64,000 bases of DNA from Klebsiella aerogenes (GTDB taxonomy: Bacteria > Pseudomonadota > Gammaproteobacteria > Enterobacterales > Enterobacteriaceae). The DNA is taken from contig CP119076.1 in the NCBI GenBank assembly GCA_029027985.1, positions 1,612,001 to 1,676,000 on the forward strand. The letters are read 5' to 3'. The position numbers and the translations under genes were made by a program. Shown here piece by piece: positions 1 through 10,013 of this stretch (positions within the stretch are counted from its first letter, which is position 1; each line of letters opens with the position of its first letter). The notes beneath the pieces are model-generated. The model worked only from the letters and a program-made list of their open reading frames with translations. It had not been told where the DNA came from and searched no databases.

Positions 1-2499
<2,499 letters not shown>

Positions 2500-2507
2500 A
2501 CCGTTTG

Positions 2508-2529
2508 GCGGCCCGGATTGCCGGGCCGC
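2508..2529. terminator. GC-rich hairpin between convergent bglB and methyltransferase gene
   Basis: Perfect 9-bp stem GCGGCCCGG/CCGGGCCGC with an ATTG loop, directly between two convergent stop codons. There is no good T-tract on either strand, so it may be a weak bidirectional terminator or an mRNA 3'-end stabiliser. Confidence 0.55.
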
Positions 2530-2536
2530 ATGCCGT

Positions 2537-3271
2537 TTACGCCGGTTTTCGCGCGCGTAGTAAAAAGATCATCGGGCGTTCTTTCTCTTCATCCAGCGCG
2601 GGTTGTTCGGCAATTTGTTGCGCCGTCGGCCCCCATTCATCGAGATGCTCCAGTACAAAACCAGCAGTAATCAGCGCGTTAATCCAGCTTGAGAGCTTGC
2701 GATGCTGTTTGATTACCCCGTCAGCGAACCAGTTGCTGATGCGCTCTCCTTCCTGCTGATAGTGGCTGACCGGCCAGCTTTTTCGCCCCTGGTCATCAAC
2801 CTGCCAGCCCTGCTGCGGCGGTGCGGTATAGATAGGGTGTTCGGCGGAAAATACCAACATGCCGCCGGGCGTCAGCGCCTGAAACAGGGTGGCGAACATC
2901 GGGGCGATGTCCGGCAAATAATGCAGCGCCAGCGAACTGTAAACCAGATTGCAACTGGCGGCGGGCAGCGTCAGGGTTTGTAGATCGGCGCAGCGATAAT
3001 CAATGGCGTCGCCGGTGGTCATTTCCCGCGCGCGCGCCAGCATACGGCTGGACAGATCGAACCCGATTATCTGTTTTGCCCCCTGTTGCTGCGCCCAGCG
3101 ACAAAACCAGCCGTAGCCGCAGCCAAGATCAATCACTCGCAGGTCGTCTAATGGGGGTAGCATGTTCTGAATTGACGGCCATTCCGGTGCGCCGTCGAGC
3201 CCCTTTACCGAACGGTCAAGGGTGGCATAACCGGCAAAAAATCCCGGATCATCGTAAATATTCTGACTCAT
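2537..3271 (-). CDS. Class I SAM-dependent methyltransferase
   Basis: Soluble 244-residue protein with a Rossmann-like methyltransferase fold (methyltransferase type 11). Motif I is VIDLGCGYGWFCRWA near residue 45, with an acidic FDLSSRML motif II shortly after; the later segment LVYSSLALHYLPD fits motif IV/V. The start MSQNIYDDPG is preferred over an upstream extension because GGAG lies just ahead of it and homologues begin this way. The family methylates small molecules; the substrate cannot be told. It stands alone, convergent with bglB and divergent from mdtQ. The 124-bp AT-rich gap to mdtQ must hold both promoters. Confidence 0.85.
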   Translation of the reverse strand: MSQNIYDDPGFFAGYATLDRSVKGLDGAPEWPSIQNMLPPLDDLRVIDLGCGYGWFCRWAQQQGAKQIIGFDLSSRMLARAREMTTGDAIDYRCADLQTLTLPAASCNLVYSSLALHYLPDIAPMFATLFQALTPGGMLVFSAEHPIYTAPPQQGWQVDDQGRKSWPVSHYQQEGERISNWFADGVIKQHRKLSSWINALITAGFVLEHLDEWGPTAQQIAEQPALDEEKERPMIFLLRARKPA

Positions 3272-3395
3272 AGCGACTCCAGTAATGACTGAATTTATTT
3301 TTAGCTGACTAATTGTTTCTCCACACGCTTTACTTAACGAATGCAATTCAATTAATTTATGATGACCAACCTTTTTTAGTAACCCGACCTGAAGA

Positions 3396-4835
3396 ATGAA
3401 CCTTACTTTGAGCAAAAGCGTGCTGGCAGGATTGCCTTTGGCCATCGCGCTGACAGGCTGCGCGCCATCGCACGACATCGGCGGCCCGCTGCAGCAGCAA
3501 ACTCCGGCATCTCATGTATCGATGGATTTGCCTGCCGCCGTAAAAAACGGCTGGCCGCATACCGACTGGTGGAAAGATTACCATGATGCCCAACTGGATA
3601 ACCTGATTCAACGCGCGTTAGCCAATGCGCCGGATATGCAGATTGCCGAGCAGCGCATCAAACTTGCCGAAGCGCAGGCGCGGATGTCGCAGGCTAACCT
3701 TGGCCCGGAGATGGATTTCTCCGCCGACATCGAACGGCAGAAGATGTCTTCTGAAGGTCTGATGGGGCCGTTCGCCACCGATACCGACGGCAATACTGGC
3801 CCGTGGTACACCAACGGTACCTTCGGCCTGACCGCCGGCTGGGATCTGGACCTGTGGGGTAAAAACCGTGCGTTGGTGAAAGCGCGTATCGGGGAAGTGA
3901 AAGCGCAGGTCGCCGAAGAGGCGCAAACCCGCGAACTCCTGGCCAGCAGCGTGGCGCGCCTGTACTGGCAGTGGCAGACTGAAGCGGCGGTGAAAACGGT
4001 GTTGCAGCAGGTCAAAAGCGAACAGAATAATATCGTTAGCGTTGACACTGCGCTGTATCAGCGCGGTATCACCAACTCCGCTGAAGGGGCGGAGAACGAT
4101 ATTAACGTCAGCAAAACCGATCAACAGCTGGCCGATGTGGCGGGCAACATGAAAGAGATTGAAGCGCGGCTAATGGCGTTAACCAACAGTCAGAGCCAGT
4201 CGCTTAATCTGCATACGGCGGCGCTGCCTGCGGTCAGCGCGCAGATGCCGAGCGAATTGGGCTATGAGCTGCTGGCCCGTCGCCCGGATCTGCAGGAAGC
4301 GCACTGGTATATCGAATCCTCGTTGAGTGAAATCGATGCGGCGAAAGCGGCGTTTTATCCGGATATCAACCTGATGGCTTTCCTGCAACAGGATGCGCTG
4401 CACTTAAGCGATCTGTTCCGCCATTCGGCGCAGCAAATGGGCATTACTGCCGGACTGACGCTGCCTATCTTTGATAGCGGCAGGCTGAACGCGAATCTCG
4501 ATATCGCCAGCGCGCAGAATGGCCTGTCGATTGCGAAATACAACAAAGCGGTAGTCGATGCGGTGAACCAGGTGGCGAAAACCGCCAGCCAGGTTGAAAC
4601 GCTGATGGAGAAAAACCAGCAGCAACAGCAAGTGGAAAAAGACGCGCAGCGGGTCGTGAATCTCGCTCAGGCGCGGATGAACGCCGGTATCTTGCCCGGC
4701 TCCCGCGTAAGTATGGCCAAGCTGCCAGCGCTGCAGGAACGGATCGCCGCGCTGCGTCTGCACGGCCAGTGGCTGGACGCCAGCATTCAGCTGACTTCGG
4801 CACTGGGCGGCGGTTATCACCAGACGACGAAGTAA
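3396..4835 (+). CDS. mdtQ: Outer membrane efflux lipoprotein, NodT/TolC family
   Basis: Outer-membrane channel component of a multidrug efflux system. The 479-residue protein begins with a signal peptide ending in the lipobox LTGC, so Cys22 is the predicted lipidated residue. Two outer-membrane-efflux repeats follow, including the family stretch LGYELLARRPDLQEAHW and FYPDINL. It closely matches my memory of E. coli MdtQ (YohG), including YTNGTFGLTAGWDLDLWGKNRA. The frame is intact from end to end. No pump gene adjoins it, so the inner-membrane partner is unknown. It is convergent with yohD, as in E. coli. Confidence 0.92.
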   Translation: MNLTLSKSVLAGLPLAIALTGCAPSHDIGGPLQQQTPASHVSMDLPAAVKNGWPHTDWWKDYHDAQLDNLIQRALANAPDMQIAEQRIKLAEAQARMSQANLGPEMDFSADIERQKMSSEGLMGPFATDTDGNTGPWYTNGTFGLTAGWDLDLWGKNRALVKARIGEVKAQVAEEAQTRELLASSVARLYWQWQTEAAVKTVLQQVKSEQNNIVSVDTALYQRGITNSAEGAENDINVSKTDQQLADVAGNMKEIEARLMALTNSQSQSLNLHTAALPAVSAQMPSELGYELLARRPDLQEAHWYIESSLSEIDAAKAAFYPDINLMAFLQQDALHLSDLFRHSAQQMGITAGLTLPIFDSGRLNANLDIASAQNGLSIAKYNKAVVDAVNQVAKTASQVETLMEKNQQQQQVEKDAQRVVNLAQARMNAGILPGSRVSMAKLPALQERIAALRLHGQWLDASIQLTSALGGGYHQTTK

Positions 4836-4845
4836 CATGACACAC

Positions 4846-4864
4846 AGCGGCGCGTCGCGCCGCT
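4846..4864. terminator. Hairpin between convergent mdtQ and yohD
   Basis: AGCGGCG/CGCCGCT stem with a CGTCG loop, placed 10 bp after mdtQ and touching the yohD stop codon. The T-run is weak (ATTTCC). Its position between convergent genes is the main support for a terminator role. Confidence 0.5.
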
Positions 4865-5456
4865 ATTTCCGCTCATCCTCTTCATCCTTGTCTTTTCTTT
4901 TCGCTTCCCGGTGCTTCAGCCACCAATGTACGCCTACCACCAGCACGACCACGAGGATCAGCCAAACCAGGTGTTTGACGTGTTGATCGAGATGATGCAG
5001 CCACGGGCCTATCGCCTCGCCGCCGAGATAACCGAGAGTGGTAAAGATCAGCGCCCAAAGCAACGCACCAAAAATATTCAGCGGCAGAAACACTTTCGGC
5101 GGTAGGCGACTGGCGCCAATTAAGACCGGGCCGATAACCCGGAAGCCGTACATAAAGCGGGTGCCGATAACAAACAGATAAGGGCGGCGTTGAATCATGC
5201 GCTGCGCTTTGCGGATCCGCGCCTTTTGGCGGGAGAAGCGGCGTAACAGCTTGCCACCGAACTGGCGCCCCAGTAGATAGAGCAGTTGATCGCCGATCAT
5301 ACCGCCTAAAGCCACTGAAATGACCACCAGAGAAAACTTCAATAGACCCTGATGCGCCGCCACGCCGCCAAGAATAGTGACGGTTTCACCTTCCGCAATG
5401 CTGCCAATAATCAGCGCCGCATAGCCGTAATGGGAAATCAGGTTATTGATATCCAT
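4863..5456 (-). CDS. yohD: DedA-family inner membrane protein
   Basis: 197-residue polytopic membrane protein of the DedA/SNARE-associated (PF09335) family. These proteins support membrane homeostasis, and some act as lipid flippases or transporters. The family core is visible: EGETVTILGG near residue 20, then GDQLLYLLGRQFG, and the amphipathic segment RFMYGFRVIGPVLIGASRLP near residues 98-117. The tail is very basic and acidic (KHREAKRKDKDEEDERK) and longer than in E. coli. The start MDINN matches E. coli YohD. The AGGAG lies about 12 bp upstream, which is a long spacing. Divergent from yohC. Confidence 0.92.
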   Translation of the reverse strand: MDINNLISHYGYAALIIGSIAEGETVTILGGVAAHQGLLKFSLVVISVALGGMIGDQLLYLLGRQFGGKLLRRFSRQKARIRKAQRMIQRRPYLFVIGTRFMYGFRVIGPVLIGASRLPPKVFLPLNIFGALLWALIFTTLGYLGGEAIGPWLHHLDQHVKHLVWLILVVVLVVGVHWWLKHREAKRKDKDEEDERK

Positions 5457-5610
5457 ATAAACATAAACTCCTGCAATGACTAATCCCCTAATCATACACC
5501 CTGATGATTAAAACGAGCTGAAGAGCATTTTTGTCGCTGTATGCAAAATAATCTACAGAGTGAATTATACTTGGATCAGTGCTGTACGAAGCCGTGACAA
5601 GGGGGACGCT

Positions 5611-6198
5611 ATGAACCATGTCTGGGGACTCTTCTCTCATCCTAACCAAGAGATGAGTGTGATCAAGAGTGAAAATGAGACCATTTCGCACCACTACACG
5701 CACCATGTGCTGGTCATGGCGGCGGTTCCGGTTATCTGCGCCTTTATCGGTACGACGCAGTTAGGCTGGAACTTCGGCGACGGCACGGTGATTAAACTGT
5801 CGTTGATGACCGGGTTGGTATTAGCGGTCGTGTTTTATGCCGTGATGCTGGCCGGGGTGGCGGTGATGGGACGGGTGATCTGGTGGATGGCGAGAAACTA
5901 TCCGCAGCAGCCGTCGTTGAAACGCTGTATGGTTTTTGCCGGCTACGTTGCGACGCCGCTGTTTCTAAGCGGGCTTGTGGCGCTGTATCCGCTGGTATGG
6001 CTGTGCGCGCTGATCGGCACCATCGCGCTGTTCTATACCGGTTATCTGCTGTATCTGGGTATTCCGACCTTCCTGAGTATTAACAAGGAAGAGGGGCTCA
6101 GCTTCGCCAGCTCGACCCTGGCTATCGGGGTGCTGGTGCTGGAAGTACTGCTGGCCATCACCGTCGTGTTGTGGGGCTACGGCTACCGACTCTTCTAA
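5611..6198 (+). CDS. yohC: Yip1-family inner membrane protein
   Basis: 195-residue protein, identical in length to E. coli YohC, with about five transmembrane helices and the Yip1 domain architecture. The N-terminus MNHVWGLFSHPNQEM is characteristic of the family. The function in bacteria is not established. The start at 5611 is chosen over an upstream in-frame codon because GGGGACG precedes it and it matches the family N-terminus. It is divergent from yohD, with about 150 bp between them for promoters, and a long inverted repeat follows the stop codon. Confidence 0.92.
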   Translation: MNHVWGLFSHPNQEMSVIKSENETISHHYTHHVLVMAAVPVICAFIGTTQLGWNFGDGTVIKLSLMTGLVLAVVFYAVMLAGVAVMGRVIWWMARNYPQQPSLKRCMVFAGYVATPLFLSGLVALYPLVWLCALIGTIALFYTGYLLYLGIPTFLSINKEEGLSFASSTLAIGVLVLEVLLAITVVLWGYGYRLF

Positions 6199-6203
6199 CC
6201 TGA

Positions 6204-6243
6204 TGCATTGCCGGCAGATATGAATAATTATGTCGGCAATGCA
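6204..6243 (+). terminator. Long hairpin downstream of yohC
   Basis: TGCATTGCCGGCA and TGTCGGCAATGCA pair over 13 positions (one G-U) around a 14-base AT-rich loop, 6 bp after the yohC stop. No clear T-tract follows. It probably marks the 3' end of the yohC transcript before pbpG. Confidence 0.55.
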
Positions 6244-6375
6244 GCATTTGCTCACTATTCTTATTAGCCACAGAGCGTTATGGCGCGGTATGATTGCGTT
6301 TGCCAGCGGCGTTGCCCCGCGAACGCCGCGGCGTACGTTCAATAACGTGCAAAAATACTTTTCAGAATACCCATG

Positions 6376-7323
6376 ATGCCGAAATTTCGAGTTTCTTTGC
6401 TCAGCCTGACGTTGCTGCTGGCTGTGCCTTTTGCGCCCCAGGCGATGGCAAAAACTACCGCGACGGCTGCCGCCTCGCAGCCGGACATCGCTTCCGGTAG
6501 CGCCATGATCGTCGATCTGGCCACCAAAAAAACCATTTACGCCAGCCAGCCGGATCTGGTGCGCCCGATGGCGTCGATCACCAAAGTGATGACCGCGATG
6601 GTGGTGCTGGATGCCCATCTGCCGCTGGATGAGATGCTAACCGTTGATATCAGCCAGACGCCGGAGATGAAAGGCATTTACTCCCGCGTGCGGCTTAACA
6701 GCCAAATCAGCCGCCGCAATATGCTGCTGCTGGCGCTGATGTCCTCGGAAAACCGCGCCGCCGCCAGCCTGGCGCACCACTATCCGGGCGGCTACAACGC
6801 GTTTATCCGCGCGATGAACGCCAAAGCGCAGGCGCTGGGGATGACCCATACCCGCTACGTGGAGCCGACGGGCCTGTCGGTGCATAACGTCTCTACTGCT
6901 CGCGATCTGAGCAAATTGCTGATCGCCAGCGAGCAGTATCCGCTGATCGGCCAGTTGAGCACCACGAAAGAAGATACCGCCACATTCGCGCATCCGGCCT
7001 ATACGCTGCCGTTCCGCAATACCAATCACCTGGTGTATCGCGATAACTGGAATATTCAGCTGACCAAAACCGGCTTTACCAACGCCGCGGGCCACTGCCT
7101 GATTATGCGTACAGTGATTAATCAACGCCCGGTGGCGTTAGTGGTGATGGATGCGTTCGGCAAATATACCCACTTCGCCGACGCCAGCCGTTTGCGGACC
7201 TGGATTGAAACCGGGAAGGTGATGCCGGTTCCGGCCTCGGCGCTGAGCTATAAAAAGCAGCGTGAAGCGCAGATGGCGGAAGCGATGCTGAAAGGCGGCG
7301 CGCAGACCGCGCAAAACGATTAA
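6376..7323 (+). CDS. pbpG: D-alanyl-D-alanine endopeptidase (PBP7)
   Basis: Periplasmic low-molecular-weight penicillin-binding protein that cleaves D-Ala-meso-DAP cross-links in peptidoglycan. An N-terminal signal peptide ends near MAKTT. The three serine-peptidase S11 motifs are complete: SxxK at S67-K70 (SITK), SEN at residues 124-126, and KTG at 231-233. Length (315) is close to E. coli PBP7. There are two adjacent ATG codons at 6373 and 6376; the second is used to match the E. coli N-terminus MPKFRVSL. It stands alone and is followed by a REP pair. Confidence 0.95.
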   Translation: MPKFRVSLLSLTLLLAVPFAPQAMAKTTATAAASQPDIASGSAMIVDLATKKTIYASQPDLVRPMASITKVMTAMVVLDAHLPLDEMLTVDISQTPEMKGIYSRVRLNSQISRRNMLLLALMSSENRAAASLAHHYPGGYNAFIRAMNAKAQALGMTHTRYVEPTGLSVHNVSTARDLSKLLIASEQYPLIGQLSTTKEDTATFAHPAYTLPFRNTNHLVYRDNWNIQLTKTGFTNAAGHCLIMRTVINQRPVALVVMDAFGKYTHFADASRLRTWIETGKVMPVPASALSYKKQREAQMAEAMLKGGAQTAQND

Positions 7324-7331
7324 TCCGCACA

Positions 7332-7426
7332 CCCCGGATGGCGGCGCGTTGCGCCTTATCCGGGTTACAACGACACAACTACGCTGCACGGTAGCCCGGC
7401 TAAGGCGTTTACGCTGCGAGCCGGGG
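7332..7426. repeat. Pair of inverted REP (PU) elements, BIME type
   Basis: Two oppositely oriented copies of the enterobacterial REP motif are visible. The first (7332-7368) contains CCGGATGGCGGCGCGTTGCG then CCTTATCCGG. The second (7391-7426) reads GTAGCCCGGCTAAGGCG followed by TTTACGCTGCG. They lie between convergent pbpG and the acetyltransferase gene, the usual position for such elements, where they stabilise mRNA ends or bind gyrase, Pol I or IHF. Confidence 0.85.
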
Positions 7427-7435
7427 ATGTTGATA

Positions 7436-7990
7436 TTACTCCGGCAGCGTCCAGTCGCCGTCGCCGAGTTGGCGCTGCATAATCAAGGTATCGCGCCAGT
7501 CTCCCATCTTATAGCCGACGCTGCGCAGTTGTCCGGTGACGGTAAATCCGAACTTCTCATGAATGGCAATCGAGCGGGCATTGTTATGGCCATCGCCGAT
7601 AATCGCCAGCATCTGTCGCCATGGTCCCTGTTCACATTGCGCAATCAGGCGCGTCAGCAGCGCGCTGCCGATGCCGCGCCCGCCCATGCCGGATTCAACG
7701 TAAATCGACTCTTCCAGGGTGTAGCGATAGGCCGGGCGAGGGCGATAGAACGTCGCATAGCAGTAGCCGACGATGGTGCCGCGCCACAGCGCGACCAGCC
7801 AGGGAAGCCCGTTATCACGCACGGTTTTAATTCGCTTGCGCATTTCGTCGACGGTGGGCGGGATCTCTTCAAAAGAGGCGCGGCCGTTAAGCACGTGCCA
7901 AACGTACAGCGCGGCAATCGCGTGCGCGTCATCGGGCAGCGCTTCGCGGATCTCTAAGTCGGCGTCTTGTAACTTATCCTTGGCGGACAT
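7436..7990 (-). CDS. GNAT N-acetyltransferase, phosphinothricin-acetyltransferase-like
   Basis: 184-residue acetyl-CoA-dependent acetyltransferase. The order of elements fits the phosphinothricin/methionine-sulfone acetyltransferase subfamily: RPRPAYRYTLEESIYV, the acetyl-CoA loop GMGGRGIGSAL near residues 111-121, then NARSIAIHEKFGF and the tail GYKMGDWRDTLIMQ. Such enzymes acetylate toxic amino-acid analogues (methionine sulfoximine or sulfone, phosphinothricin). The natural substrate here is inferred. The start has GAGGAG upstream. It lies 92 bp after dld on the same strand, separated by a hairpin, so co-transcription is possible. Confidence 0.85.
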   Translation of the reverse strand: MSAKDKLQDADLEIREALPDDAHAIAALYVWHVLNGRASFEEIPPTVDEMRKRIKTVRDNGLPWLVALWRGTIVGYCYATFYRPRPAYRYTLEESIYVESGMGGRGIGSALLTRLIAQCEQGPWRQMLAIIGDGHNNARSIAIHEKFGFTVTGQLRSVGYKMGDWRDTLIMQRQLGDGDWTLPE

Positions 7991-8011
7991 GGGGGCTCCT
8001 CAAGCTAATTG

Positions 8012-8034
8012 GCCGGAGAGTCTTTTTCTCCGGC
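8012..8034 (-). terminator. Hairpin between dld and the acetyltransferase gene
   Basis: GCCGGAGA/TCTCCGGC 8-bp stem with a 7-base T-rich loop. On the minus strand no T-run follows, so it may be an attenuator or processing site rather than a full terminator. Confidence 0.4.
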
Positions 8035-8082
8035 GTGCAGCGTAATACAGAAGCCCCACGGCTGAATAGCCCCGGCGCGCGA

Positions 8083-9816
8083 TTATTGTGGTTCAATCGG
8101 GTTCTGCGGCTCGCCCCAGTATTTTTGTTTGCTGGTTTTGCCAATACCCGGGTTCATGCTGTTGGTGGGATCGTTCTGGCGATAGAAACGTTTCAGGCTA
8201 TCCGCCGCTTCATACAGGTGGCCGACGTTGTGTTCCGCCGGGTACTGCGCGCCGCGCGCCTGCAGCAGTTCCAGCATTTTCTCTTTCAGTTCGTGGGCGT
8301 CGACGCCTTTCTTCACGATGTAGTCCTGATGGAAGACGTGGCACATAAAGTGGCCGTAGTAGAGCTTATAGACCAGTTGGCTGTCGATCTCGGCCGGTAG
8401 ATGCTCGAACCATTCGGTATCGTTGCGGCGCAGAGCGATATCCAGCGCCAGAATATCCTCTACTTCATCGGCATGCACCGCCTGATAGCGGATCGCCGCG
8501 CCAGCGGCGGCGAAGCGATGCAGGAATGCCTTGCTGCCTTCCTCTGCGGTACAGACGAAGAAATCGCCTTCGGCCTGCTGGAAGTACTCTTTCAGCCAGC
8601 TTTGCGCTTCTTCAATGCCGTCGCCGGCCATTTTCAGCAGGAGATGGTGCTCGTATTTATCGCGCCAGGTTTTCATCCGCGCCGGTAAGTGCGCCGGGAA
8701 GGCATGACCCAGTTTCTGCATAAAGCGATCGGTGAAGTGCGGTTTAAATAGCGATACTTTTTCCAGCATCGCATCGGTGCGCCCTTTCATGGTGAAGAAG
8801 AACGGCATTTTGTCCGTGCCGAGCTTATCAATCATCAGGAAGGTATCTTTGCCATACTGCTCGGCGATATCGTAAATATCGCGGTGCATGTATTCACCGG
8901 CCACTGGCAGATGATTGAATTCGGCGAGAATATGGCGGCGAATTTCGGTCAGCACCTCCGGCTGGTTAGTGCCGATATAGAACACCTGCTGGCGTTTTTC
9001 TGCCGGGAAGGTATCGAGGCGCACGGCGAAGACCGCCAGTTTGCCAGCGCAGCCGGAAGATTCGAACAGGCGGTCCGGGTCGGCGTTATAGCGCGCCGGG
9101 GTGTCGGCGTCGACGTCGCGCACGCGGGTCACGTAATCGTAGTCGTGAGCGTGGCGGCCATCGTGCTGTACATCTTCGTCTTTGATGCGGTCATCATCGA
9201 GACGACTTAAGATTTGCTCTGGCGTTGAACCCAAATCGATCCCCAGATGGTTAACCAACTTCAGTTTGCCGTCGGCGTCAATTTGCGCAAATAGCGACAT
9301 CTCGGTATACGCCGGGCCGCGCTGCACCAGTGAACCGCCGGAGTTGTTGCAGATGCCGCCAATCACTGAGGCGCCGATGCAGGAAGAGCCAATCACCGAG
9401 TGCGGCTCGCGACCCAGCGGCTTAAGCGCTTTTTCCAGCGAATAGAGGGTCGTCCCCGGATAGGCCAGCACCTGCTCGCCTTTATCCAGCAAGTGCAGTT
9501 TGTCCAGACGCAGGGTACTGATAATGACGATCTCGCGGTCATAATCGTTGCCGCTCGGGGTAGAACCTTCGGTCAGGCCGGTATTCGCCGCCTGCATGAG
9601 AATAATTTTGTCTGCCTGCACGCAGGCGCTCAGCACGCGCCACAATTCGAGCAGGGTGCCCGGGAAGACCACCGCCAGCGCGTCACCGTGGCCGGAGCGG
9701 AACCCTTTACGGTAGCGCTGCGTTTTCGCTGGATCGGTCAAGAGATGTGAGGAGCCAACCAGTCGCGCCAGTTCCGCCAGAAAGGGATGGTTATTTGTTG
9801 TTATTGCCGATGACAT
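8083..9816 (-). CDS. dld: Quinone-dependent D-lactate dehydrogenase, FAD-linked
   Basis: Peripheral inner-membrane flavoenzyme that oxidises D-lactate to pyruvate and feeds electrons to ubiquinone. At 577 residues it matches E. coli Dld (571). The N-terminal FAD-binding-4 domain is clear: AANTGLTEGSTPSG near residues 75-88, GREPHSVIGSSCIGASVIGG near 135-154 and ICNNSGGSLVQRG. The C-terminal Dld membrane-binding domain contains RNDPTNSMNPGIGKTSK-like sequence (here RQNDPTNSMNPG). Neighbours pbpG and bglX are the same as in E. coli. It is divergent from bglX. Confidence 0.96.
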   Translation of the reverse strand: MSSAITTNNHPFLAELARLVGSSHLLTDPAKTQRYRKGFRSGHGDALAVVFPGTLLELWRVLSACVQADKIILMQAANTGLTEGSTPSGNDYDREIVIISTLRLDKLHLLDKGEQVLAYPGTTLYSLEKALKPLGREPHSVIGSSCIGASVIGGICNNSGGSLVQRGPAYTEMSLFAQIDADGKLKLVNHLGIDLGSTPEQILSRLDDDRIKDEDVQHDGRHAHDYDYVTRVRDVDADTPARYNADPDRLFESSGCAGKLAVFAVRLDTFPAEKRQQVFYIGTNQPEVLTEIRRHILAEFNHLPVAGEYMHRDIYDIAEQYGKDTFLMIDKLGTDKMPFFFTMKGRTDAMLEKVSLFKPHFTDRFMQKLGHAFPAHLPARMKTWRDKYEHHLLLKMAGDGIEEAQSWLKEYFQQAEGDFFVCTAEEGSKAFLHRFAAAGAAIRYQAVHADEVEDILALDIALRRNDTEWFEHLPAEIDSQLVYKLYYGHFMCHVFHQDYIVKKGVDAHELKEKMLELLQARGAQYPAEHNVGHLYEAADSLKRFYRQNDPTNSMNPGIGKTSKQKYWGEPQNPIEPQ

Positions 9817-10013
9817 GATTCACTCCTTTGTAGTGGCAGGAAAATAGACCTGCTCTTAGCATACTGCTTTGTATGATAATTTGGCGCATGAATGTTTTCA
9901 TAATTCAGATAAGAACCTTAGCATTCTACGGGCGCCTTGTTTATATATATGGCAAACTGCGGTTTTTGCTATGTTTTCGCCTGACTATCCGAAGCGAAGA
10001 GGGATACATAATA

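Noticed and set aside
3272-3478. 69-codon N-terminal extension of the methyltransferase
   Set aside because: It would cross the mdtQ start and the promoter gap; the internal ATG has GGAG and the family N-terminus.
9873-10013. N-terminal extension of BglX
   Set aside because: It would hide the signal peptide; the ATG at 10014 gives the exact E. coli length and has a ribosome site.
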